Positions 23,476 through 30,161 of a DNA stretch of 64,000 nucleotides are shown one piece after another. This DNA comes from Actinomadura nitritigenes (GTDB lineage: Bacteria > Actinomycetota > Actinomycetes > Streptosporangiales > Streptosporangiaceae). Position 1 is the first letter of the stretch; each line of letters opens with the position of its first letter. The stretch lies in NCBI RefSeq assembly GCF_017573545.1, contig NZ_JAGEOK010000046.1:1-64000 (forward strand), in the 5' to 3' direction. Position numbers and translations under genes: made by a program. The notes under the pieces are model-generated. The model worked only from the letters and a program-made list of their open reading frames with translations. It was not told where the DNA came from and ran no database searches.

Positions 23476-25601
23476 CGCTCGCAGGCGCGGCGCAGCTCCT
23501 CCAGGTCGGGCGGGAACGTCACCTGCCGCAGGACGCGTCCTGAGGGCCCCCAGACGACCAGCCGCGGCAGCCGCTCCGTCGACTCGTCGACGCCGACGCC
23601 GCCGATGCGGTCGCGGGCGAGGTCCCACTCGACCCGGCCGCGCCGCGTCACGACCGCCAGCCCGGCGGACGACACGCGCAGCTGCGAGCGGTTCCGGTCG
23701 TACAGCCAGTAGCCGGCGAGGCCGACCAGCAGCCCGGCGGGCACCGACCAGCTCGCCGTGGTGCCGAACCCGCCGAGGTCGGGGCCGAGCCACACCGCGC
23801 CGATCAGCGCGACCGCCTCGCACAGCAGGACGCTCATCCCGTACGTCCCGACGCGGGAGCGGCGCGTCGCGTCCAGCAGCGCGCCGGGCGCGGTGACCGG
23901 GCTCGGCGGCTCCGGCGCCGTGAACGTGAGATCAGGTTCGCCGGGGAGCCCGCCGGACGTCCGGAGCGCGTCCCGCGCGCCCTCCGGCGCCTCGGAACCG
24001 CCCGGACCGTCGGACCCCTCGGACCCGTCGGACGCGGCGCCCGGCGCGGACAGCGGCGCCGTCGCGCGGGTCTCCGGCTCCGGCGCCGCCAGCGTCGACA
24101 TCGCCGAATGGAACGCGGCGCTGAGATAGGCGTCGTACTCCGCGTCGTTCACCGGCAGGCCCGCCTTCCGGGCCGACTCGCGCAGGTCCGTGCGGGAGAT
24201 CCGCAGCGCCGACAGCGGCGCGGCGAAGAACTCGTCGCCGTCGGCGTCGTACAGCCGCACCCACGCGTGCCCGGCGATCGTCAGCAGCTCGATGCCGCCG
24301 ATCCTGTCCTCCGGCATCTTCAGCACCACGTCGCCGGCCGCGTCCGCCCAGCCGAGCCCGCCGTCCGCGACGACCAGCCGGCCACCGGGGACCTGCGCGA
24401 AGATGTCCGGCAGTCCCTCCAGCCCGTACTCGGGACGGCGCGGCGGCCGCGCCCCCGGCGTGATCACGTGGTAGCCGTGGTCGTCGAGCGCGTGCGCGAG
24501 CTGGAAGCCGTCCAGGCCGTGCACGGGCAGCCGCGCGACCAGCTCCAGCCGGTGCCCGAACGCCAGCGCCGCGAGCTCCGCGCGGCGCGGCTCGCCGCTC
24601 AGCGGGTCCAGCCGCAGGCCCGGCCCCACCACGACCGCCGCGACCTCCCCGGACGGCAGGTCCTGGAGCTGGCGGCGGCCCGGCCGGGCCCGCACCAGCA
24701 GCCGCTCCGCGGTGATCGTCCAGTGCACCCGGGCGGCGCGCAGCAGCCGCCGCCGCGCCGCCAGCACCCCGGTGATCGCGGCGAGCGCCCAGCAGCCCGC
24801 GGCCAGCCGCGCCTCGAACCCGCCCGCGCCCTGCACCGCGATCCGCACGATCATGATCGCGCCGAGCACGCCGGTGAGCGTGCCGAGCAGCGCGACGCGG
24901 CGCCGCGCGGGCAGCGGGTCGGGCGTGTCGAGGCGGAACTCACCGCGCTCCGGCGCCGCGCCGTCCGCGCCGCCCTTCGGGCGCGGCGGCTCGTGCACCG
25001 CCGCGAGCAGCGCCGCCTCCTGGTCCAGCAGCCGCTTCTCCGCGGCGTGGTCGCGCGGCAGCGGCCCGGGCGCCGAGAAGCCGGGACCGGGCACGTCCCC
25101 GTCCGGGCCCTCGTGCCGCAGCGCCTCGTCCAGCGCCGGGTCGAGCAGGTCGCTCGCCTCGCCGTCCAGGACGTGCATCGGGATGCCGAGCCGGCGCGCC
25201 GTCACGAACAGCGCCAGCGGCTCCAGGCCCATCGCCGTCAGCCCGCCGACCGCCGTCCGCCCGAACCGGTGGAACACCGTCAGCATGCCGTCGCCGGTCG
25301 TGATGGCGAGCCCGTCGATCCGGTCCCGCTCGTAGCGGACCATCACCAGCCCGCCCTTGCCGATCCGCTCCAGCCCCGCCGCCGACAGCCGCCAGTACGG
25401 CCGGGGCCGCCGCCGGCGCGCCTCCGGCGCCGCGCCGAGCAGCCACGGGAACGCCGACACCGCCGCGATCAGCAGCGCCCACAGCCACACGGGCCGGATC
25501 GGCAGCAGCGCCAGCGCGACCGCCAGCAGCGCGAACGGCCCCGCCGCCACCGGCCGCCACCGTCCCCCGACCCCCGAGAGCCCGACGAGCTCCGTGTTCA
25601 T
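23412..25601 (-). CDS. Multi-helix membrane protein with repeated PH-like units
   Basis: Not recognised by name; 729 residues. Three hydrophobic helix pairs lie at about 21-55, 235-285 and 590-640. Each is followed by a beta-rich, bacterial PH-like (bPH_2-like) unit; one more such unit follows near 405-480. Three units share a motif: DRIDG at 93-97, DRIGG near 432 and DRIGG near 665, each after a strand like GLVMVRYE, DVVLKMPE or RVEWDLA. Acidic and Ala/Ser/Pro-rich linkers separate the units (for example near 505-570, GSEGSDGPGGSEAP). ATG at 25601 has gagggc upstream, which is itself the edge of an interspersed repeat copy. A membrane-scaffold or sensing role can be guessed from bPH families, not shown. 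Confidence 0.8.
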   Translation of the reverse strand: MNTELVGLSGVGGRWRPVAAGPFALLAVALALLPIRPVWLWALLIAAVSAFPWLLGAAPEARRRRPRPYWRLSAAGLERIGKGGLVMVRYERDRIDGLAITTGDGMLTVFHRFGRTAVGGLTAMGLEPLALFVTARRLGIPMHVLDGEASDLLDPALDEALRHEGPDGDVPGPGFSAPGPLPRDHAAEKRLLDQEAALLAAVHEPPRPKGGADGAAPERGEFRLDTPDPLPARRRVALLGTLTGVLGAIMIVRIAVQGAGGFEARLAAGCWALAAITGVLAARRRLLRAARVHWTITAERLLVRARPGRRQLQDLPSGEVAAVVVGPGLRLDPLSGEPRRAELAALAFGHRLELVARLPVHGLDGFQLAHALDDHGYHVITPGARPPRRPEYGLEGLPDIFAQVPGGRLVVADGGLGWADAAGDVVLKMPEDRIGGIELLTIAGHAWVRLYDADGDEFFAAPLSALRISRTDLRESARKAGLPVNDAEYDAYLSAAFHSAMSTLAAPEPETRATAPLSAPGAASDGSEGSDGPGGSEAPEGARDALRTSGGLPGEPDLTFTAPEPPSPVTAPGALLDATRRSRVGTYGMSVLLCEAVALIGAVWLGPDLGGFGTTASWSVPAGLLVGLAGYWLYDRNRSQLRVSSAGLAVVTRRGRVEWDLARDRIGGVGVDESTERLPRLVVWGPSGRVLRQVTFPPDLEELRRACERYGVPWGPPDADRPAPPPPEL

Positions 25602-25603
25602 TT

Positions 25604-25743
25604 GATTGCCCTCGGCGGTCGGGCCTTGGAGGCCCTCCCTTCAACGGGCAATGCGGCGATCGCTGCATCGCTTCGACTCGCCCGGGGGGCTCGCTGCGCG
25701 ATCAAGTTCTCGCAAGCTCGAACTCGGCTTCGCACGCGATCGC
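25604..25743 (+). repeat. Interspersed repeat, copy A
   Basis: A 140-bp element from gattgcc to gcgatcgc. It aligns over its full length, in reverse orientation, with the element at 28257-28400. Common blocks include ggcggtcgggcc, ccctcccttcaacgggc, gctcgctgcgcgatc and ttctcgcaagctcgaa. It has two GCGATCGC palindromes. It abuts the start of the 729-residue gene. Confidence 0.8.
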
Positions 25744-25876
25744 AACGCTGAGGTCCGCGCGGGCGGGGCTTCAGACTGAGGCGGGGGTTCGGGTCACCGG
25801 CGGTGGGTGCCGTCGGTGGCCCGGGTGGGGGCTTCCGGGGCGTGGTGGGGGAGGGGGTGTCACCCTGGGGCATGCG

Positions 25877-25970
25877 GCGCCCTCCTTCGGCGGGCAACGG
25901 GGCGAACGTGGGGGACGCTTCGGCTCGCTTCGCGATCGGATTCTCGCAAGCGCGGCGCCGGGTTCGCAGA
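25877..25970 (+). repeat. Interspersed repeat, degenerate copy
   Basis: A shorter, decayed relative of copy A in the same orientation: gccctccttcggcgggcaa, then gcttcgcgatcggattctcgc. It shares the ttctcgcaagc core. The 457-bp gap 25602-26058 holds copy A and this copy and no gene. Confidence 0.55.
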
Positions 25971-26058
25971 GGTTCGGGGGTTCGCGGAGCAGACCGTGGC
26001 CGGACGGTCAGGTCCCGGCCGCCCGCCCGCGCCGCGCCGGTCGCGGAGGTCGCACGGA

Positions 26059-27096
26059 TCATCCGCGTCTCCGGAACAGGCCGTAGCCGACGGCGGCGGC
26101 GATGGCGAGGGCGACGAAGAGCCCGGTCCGGACGCCGCCGGCGTCGCGGTGGCCCTGGTCGGCGTCGTCCTTCCCGGCCTTCTTCTCGGCCTTCGCGGAG
26201 GCCGGCGGTGAGGCGGCGGCCTTGTCCGCGCCCGGCACCGGGACCTTGTAGACGGGCTGCTTGACGCCTTCCGATCCGGCGAGGAAGTACTTGCCGTCGG
26301 CCGTGTAGGTGATCGACTCGCCCTGCGGCTGGAACGGCAGCGACACCGAGCCCAGGGACCTGCCGGGGCGGCCGTCCGGCGTCACGGCGTACATGCGGGC
26401 GCCGAAGTAGGTGCGGATGACGCAGGTGCCGCCGTCCGGCGCGAACGCCCCGTCCGTCGCCATCGCGGGCGCCTTGCCGATCTTGCGCATGACGTTGTAG
26501 CCGGACGTGCGCAGGTGCCGCGGCGCCTCGTAGATCGCGCCGCCGAACAGCTTGCTGGCGATGTAGAGCCGGTTCGTGCGCGGGTTGACCATGAGCGTCT
26601 CGGCGTTGCGCGGCCCGTCCGCGTACTTGATCTTGAAGGCGGTGGCGCGGATCGTCTGGCTGCGCAGTTGCGCCGGCTCGGGGATCCGGTAGACGGTGAC
26701 GTACGGCCAGGCGCCGCCGAGGTTGTCGCCGATGTCGCCCATGTAGATCGCGGGACGGCCCCTCTCGTCCCTGCCGAGCGCCATCGCCTCCCAGTCGCGC
26801 GCCGTCGCGCCGCCCAGCGTCAGCACGGCCCGGACCCGCCCGTCCGGGCCCAGCGCGTAGATCTTGGGGACGCCGCCGGAGTCGTTGTGGGTGTAGACGA
26901 TGCCGGGATGCGCCGTGCTCGCCGCGAGCCCGCTGGACTCGGTGATCCGCGGGTCGGTGATCGTGAAGGCCGTGGTGCCGCCGGACCCGGTCGCGGCCGC
27001 CGCGGGCGGGGCCCACCAGGCGGCCGGGGCGGCGCCGAGAGCCAGTGCGGCGGTGGCGCCGAGCAGGGCACGGGGGGCCGCCGGACGCACTGACAT
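26059..27096 (-). CDS. Secreted, membrane-anchored propeller-like protein
   Basis: A 345-residue exported protein. Residues 1-36 are a signal peptide (ALLGATAALALGAAP core, AAAA at the cleavage site). The body (about 45-295) has a repeated beta pattern: GIVYTHNDSGGVPKIYAL, DWEAMALGRDERGRPAIYMGDIGDN, NAETLMVNPRTNRLYIASK, FQPQGESITYTADGKYFLAG. It resembles beta-propeller or phytase/esterase-like secreted proteins that read conserved Asp/Asn residues around a funnel, but the enzyme class is not clear. A Lys/Asp/Ala-rich stalk (about 296-320) leads to one C-terminal helix (GLFVALAIAAAVGYGLF) followed by RRRG, so the protein is anchored by its C-terminus facing out. ATG at 27096 is the first start. 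Confidence 0.82.
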   Translation of the reverse strand: MSVRPAAPRALLGATAALALGAAPAAWWAPPAAAATGSGGTTAFTITDPRITESSGLAASTAHPGIVYTHNDSGGVPKIYALGPDGRVRAVLTLGGATARDWEAMALGRDERGRPAIYMGDIGDNLGGAWPYVTVYRIPEPAQLRSQTIRATAFKIKYADGPRNAETLMVNPRTNRLYIASKLFGGAIYEAPRHLRTSGYNVMRKIGKAPAMATDGAFAPDGGTCVIRTYFGARMYAVTPDGRPGRSLGSVSLPFQPQGESITYTADGKYFLAGSEGVKQPVYKVPVPGADKAAASPPASAKAEKKAGKDDADQGHRDAGGVRTGLFVALAIAAAVGYGLFRRRG

Positions 27097-27168
27097 ATCG
27101 TGATCAACCCCGTTCCCCCGCCCGGTCGATCATACGACGCGCCCCGCGAGCCGGGAGTGCCCCGGCGG

Positions 27169-27252
27169 TCAACGCAGCAGTGCTCCGATGACCACGGCCA
27201 GGATCAGCGCGGTCAGCACGGTGGGGAGCAGCCATTGGGGCGCGCGGTTCAC
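27169..27252 (-). CDS. 27-residue single-helix membrane microprotein
   Basis: A short frame: GTG at 27252, then codons for NRAPQWLLPTVLTALILAVV and IGALLR, TGA at 27169. It is almost a single transmembrane helix with positively charged ends (R3, R27), and its codons follow the GC-rich bias. It fits between the secreted propeller-like protein and the divergent glutamine amidotransferase. No Shine-Dalgarno sequence is clear. A different start, ATG at 27256, would read an arginine-rich frame with no helix, which I consider noise. Function unknown; a regulator of a membrane complex is a guess. Confidence 0.4.
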   Translation of the reverse strand: MNRAPQWLLPTVLTALILAVVIGALLR

Positions 27253-27318
27253 GCATCGAGCTTATGCGGCCCCGTGCGCGGCGCGAACCGGACGGCGATG
27301 ATCTGCATCTCATCTGGC

Positions 27319-28215
27319 ATGTGCGGTTTGTTCGGGGTGGTGCGCTCGCCCTTCGCCGACGACCCGGGACGGGCGTCGGACGTGTTCGTGACGCTCGGCT
27401 CGCTCGCGGAGGAGCGCGGCACGGACGCGGCGGGGGTGGCGCTGCTCGGGGGCTGGCCGGGCCTCGGGCACGACGGGTGCCGGGTGGTGAAGGGCCGCGG
27501 CCGGTTCTCCGCCGTCTGGCGCACCGAGCTGCTCGCCGAGCTGGACCGGGCGCCGGTCGCGATGGGCCACACCCGCTGGGCGGCGCCGGGGTCCCCGGCG
27601 GACGCGGCGGGCGCCGGCCCGATGCTGGTCGCGGGGCCCGGGCCGAAGTCCGCGGGCATCGCGGGCACGCACGACGGCGACGTCGACGCCGCGGCGCTGC
27701 GGGCCCGGTTCGCGCCGTCCGCCCCGCCCGGCGGGGCCGGCGGCGAGGCGATCCTCCGGCTGCTCGCCGGGCGGCGCGGCTCGTCCCGCGTCACCGAGGC
27801 CCTGGAGGCGCTCGTCGGACGGACCGCGCTCGCGTGGGTGGACCGCGACCGCCCGACCCAGGTGCACCTGGCGCGGGCCGCGCTGAGCCCGCTCGCCGTC
27901 GCCGTCGACTCCGAGCAGAACATCTACTGGGCCTCGAACCCGCGCTGGTTCCGGGTGGTGCAGCGGTACACGCGGGTCCGGTTCGCGACGATCGTCATGC
28001 TCCGCGAGGGCACCTACATGCGGGTCGGCACCGAGCGCGCACCTGGGCGCCGCGACCGGCCCCAGGTGCTGGCGGCGGCCTCCTTCGTCCCGGCGGCGCG
28101 GCCCGCGGACCGCGACGACCGGGTCTGGGCGGGCTTCACCGAGGCGGACCGCGACCGCGACCGGGCCACCCTCCGCCACCGCCTGGTCAGCCCCGATCTC
28201 GCCCCTGTCGCCTGA
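27319..28215 (+). CDS. Class II glutamine amidotransferase-domain protein
   Basis: A 298-residue Ntn-type glutamine amidotransferase. It begins MCGLFGVV, so Cys2 is the catalytic N-terminal nucleophile once Met is removed, and that fixes the start at 27319. EERGTDAAGVALLG and VAMGHTRWAAPG match the family's DxxGxG and GHTRxA blocks (as in GlmS/PurF/YafJ-type domains). There is no second domain (no SIS or PRT), so it acts alone or with a partner that takes the ammonia. No Shine-Dalgarno sequence is visible; the leader is very short, or translation is leaderless. It is divergent from the micro-ORF at 27169-27252. Confidence 0.85.
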   Translation: MCGLFGVVRSPFADDPGRASDVFVTLGSLAEERGTDAAGVALLGGWPGLGHDGCRVVKGRGRFSAVWRTELLAELDRAPVAMGHTRWAAPGSPADAAGAGPMLVAGPGPKSAGIAGTHDGDVDAAALRARFAPSAPPGGAGGEAILRLLAGRRGSSRVTEALEALVGRTALAWVDRDRPTQVHLARAALSPLAVAVDSEQNIYWASNPRWFRVVQRYTRVRFATIVMLREGTYMRVGTERAPGRRDRPQVLAAASFVPAARPADRDDRVWAGFTEADRDRDRATLRHRLVSPDLAPVA

Positions 28216-28256
28216 CCCCGGAGCCTCAGCCCCGGGGTCAAGCGACCTGAGCCGTC

Positions 28257-28400
28257 GCGATCGCGAGCGAAGCCGGATTCGAGCTTGCGAGAATCCGATC
28301 GCGCAGCGAGCCCCAGGGCGAGTCGGAGCGATGCAGCGATCGCACGCATCGCCCGTTGAAGGGAGGGCCCCAGGGCCCGACCGCCGAGGGCGGTGCAATC
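28257..28400 (-). repeat. Interspersed repeat, copy B
   Basis: A 144-bp element in reverse orientation to copy A at 25604-25743, with the same boundaries (gcgatcgc at one end, gattgc at the other). It lies between the glutamine amidotransferase and serC stop codons. By eye most positions match copy A, with a few short insertions. Confidence 0.8.
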
Positions 28401-28470
28401 AACACAGCGATCGCACGCAGTGCCCGCCGAAGGGAGGGCGTCCAACGCCCGACCGCCGAGGGCAATGCAG
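28401..28470 (-). repeat. Interspersed repeat, partial tandem copy
   Basis: A second, truncated copy directly after copy B, in the same orientation: gcgatcgcacgcagtgcccg, agggagggcg, cgaccgccgagggcaatgca. It ends exactly at the serC stop codon (TAA at 28471-28473, minus strand). Confidence 0.7.
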
Positions 28471-29610
28471 TTAGGACAGCCGCTCGACGACGTAGTCGAT
28501 GCACACGGTGAGGGCCTCGACGTCGGCCGGGTCGATCGCCGGGAACATGCCGATCCGCAGCTGGTTGCGGCCGAGCTTGCGGTACGGCTCGGTGTCGATG
28601 ATCCCGTTGGCGCGCAGCGCCTTGGCGACCGCCGCCGCGTCAACGTCGTCGTTGAAGTCGATCGTGCCGACGACCTGCGAGCGCTGCTCCGGGTCGGTCA
28701 CGAACGGCGTCGTGTACGAGGTCTTCTCGGCCCAGGTGTACAGGCGCTGCGAGGAGTCGGCGGTGCGGGACGTCGTCCAGTCCAGGCCGCCCTGCCCGTT
28801 CATCCACTCGATCTGCTCGGCGAGCAGGATCAGCGTGGCGACGGCCGGGGTGTTGTAGGTCTGGTCCTTGGACGAGTTGTCCCGGACGGTCTTCAGGTTG
28901 AAGAACTCCGGCACGTAGCGGTCCGACGAGGCGATCTCGTCGATCCGCTCCAGCGCGGCGGGCGAGGCGAGCGCAACCCACAGTCCGCCGTCGGCGGCGA
29001 AGCACTTCTGCGGCGCGAAGTAGTAGACGTCGGTCTCGGTGACGTCGACTGGCAGGCCGCCCGCGCCGGACGTGGCGTCCACCAGGACGAGCCCGTCGCG
29101 CGCGGTGGTGCCGGCGGGACGCTTGATCGGCATCGCGACGCCGGTCGAGGTCTCGTTGTGGGTGAGCGCGTAGACGTCGACGTCCTCCTCGGCGGACGCC
29201 TCCGGGTGCTGGCCGGGCGGGGCGGAGATGACGGTCGGGTCCCCCAGCCAGGGCGCGCCCGTGGTGACCTTGGCGAACTTGCTGGAGAACTCACCGAACG
29301 TCAGGTGCTGCGCGCGCTGCCGGACGAGGCCGAACGCGGCGGCGTCCCAGAACGCGGTGGTGCCGCCGTTGCTGAGCAGGACCTCGTAGCCCTCGGGGAG
29401 GGAGAACAGCTGCGCCAGGCCCTCGCGGACGCGGCCGACCAGGGACTTGACCGGCTTCTGCCGGTGGGAGGTGCCCATGTACGTCGCGCCGGACTCGGCG
29501 AGCGCGGCGAGCTGCTCGGGACGGACCTTGGACGGACCGCATCCGAAGCGGCCGTCGGCGGGCTTGATGTCGGCGGGAATGGCTATGGCTGGATTCGCGC
29601 TTTCGGTCAC
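28471..29610 (-). CDS. serC: Phosphoserine aminotransferase
   Basis: A PLP enzyme of serine biosynthesis; it converts 3-phosphohydroxypyruvate and glutamate to phosphoserine and 2-oxoglutarate. At 379 residues it is of the actinobacterial type. The start region IPADIKPADGRFGCGPSKVRPEQL and the motif YMGTSHRQKPVK are characteristic, and the PLP lysine is K202 in FAPQKCFAADGG. FNLKTVRDNSSKDQTYNTPA also matches. The start is GTG at 29610 with no Shine-Dalgarno sequence. The upstream membrane protein gene at 29621 is on the same strand, 10 bp away, so they may be co-transcribed. As I recall, serC has similar neighbours in mycobacteria. Confidence 0.96.
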   Translation of the reverse strand: MTESANPAIAIPADIKPADGRFGCGPSKVRPEQLAALAESGATYMGTSHRQKPVKSLVGRVREGLAQLFSLPEGYEVLLSNGGTTAFWDAAAFGLVRQRAQHLTFGEFSSKFAKVTTGAPWLGDPTVISAPPGQHPEASAEEDVDVYALTHNETSTGVAMPIKRPAGTTARDGLVLVDATSGAGGLPVDVTETDVYYFAPQKCFAADGGLWVALASPAALERIDEIASSDRYVPEFFNLKTVRDNSSKDQTYNTPAVATLILLAEQIEWMNGQGGLDWTTSRTADSSQRLYTWAEKTSYTTPFVTDPEQRSQVVGTIDFNDDVDAAAVAKALRANGIIDTEPYRKLGRNQLRIGMFPAIDPADVEALTVCIDYVVERLS

Positions 29611-29620
29611 TCGCAGAAGG

Positions 29621-29965
29621 CTACTTGGTGCGGTGTACGACCCAGGTAAGCAGGGCCACCAGCATCACTCCGCAGACAGCGGCGACGACCCCCGGCGGAT
29701 AGATCCACTCGCGGCCGTGGGCGTGGTCGTCCACGGCCGCGCGGACGGCGTCGTAGGTGAGGAACGCGAGCAGCGCGGCGCCGAGGAAGGCGGCGACGCG
29801 GCCGGAGACGGCGTTGGTGCGGCGGCGGCGTTCCTCGCGCTCCGCGGCGTACCGGCGCATCTCGTCGGCCGGGTCGGGCTCCGGCTCGGCGGGGCGGACC
29901 GCGCGGGCGGCGGGTCCGATGTCGCCTTCCAGCGGCTCGTCCGGGTTCTCGGTCACGGCGCCCAT
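29621..29965 (-). CDS. Two-helix membrane protein upstream of serC
   Basis: A 114-residue protein. The first 50 residues are acidic and Pro-rich (NPDEPLEGDIGP...PEPEPDPADEMRRY). They lead into an Arg/Glu-rich stretch (AAEREERRRRTNAV) that is probably helical. Two transmembrane helices follow: VAAFLGAALLAFLTYDAV and GVVAAVCGVMLVALLTWVV, ending in HRTK. ATG at 29965 is the first start; the frame runs open far upstream but without coding bias there. It lies 10 bp before serC on the same strand. Function unknown. Confidence 0.78.
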   Translation of the reverse strand: MGAVTENPDEPLEGDIGPAARAVRPAEPEPDPADEMRRYAAEREERRRRTNAVSGRVAAFLGAALLAFLTYDAVRAAVDDHAHGREWIYPPGVVAAVCGVMLVALLTWVVHRTK

Positions 29966-30161
29966 GATGGCAAACGGGTCCAGGTCCGCGGCACGCCGCC
30001 GGGTCCGGGTCGGTGGCGGATCATGCGATCGCCGGGTGGATCTCGGAAGTTTTCGATCCATTTCGCTATACGCGACGTCCAATGTCCCAAGGGCGCGCGC
30101 GGGAGGCGCGTGCCGAGACGAGGAGCCGCCGGGGGACGAGGGCGAGAGCGAGGGGTTTCCC

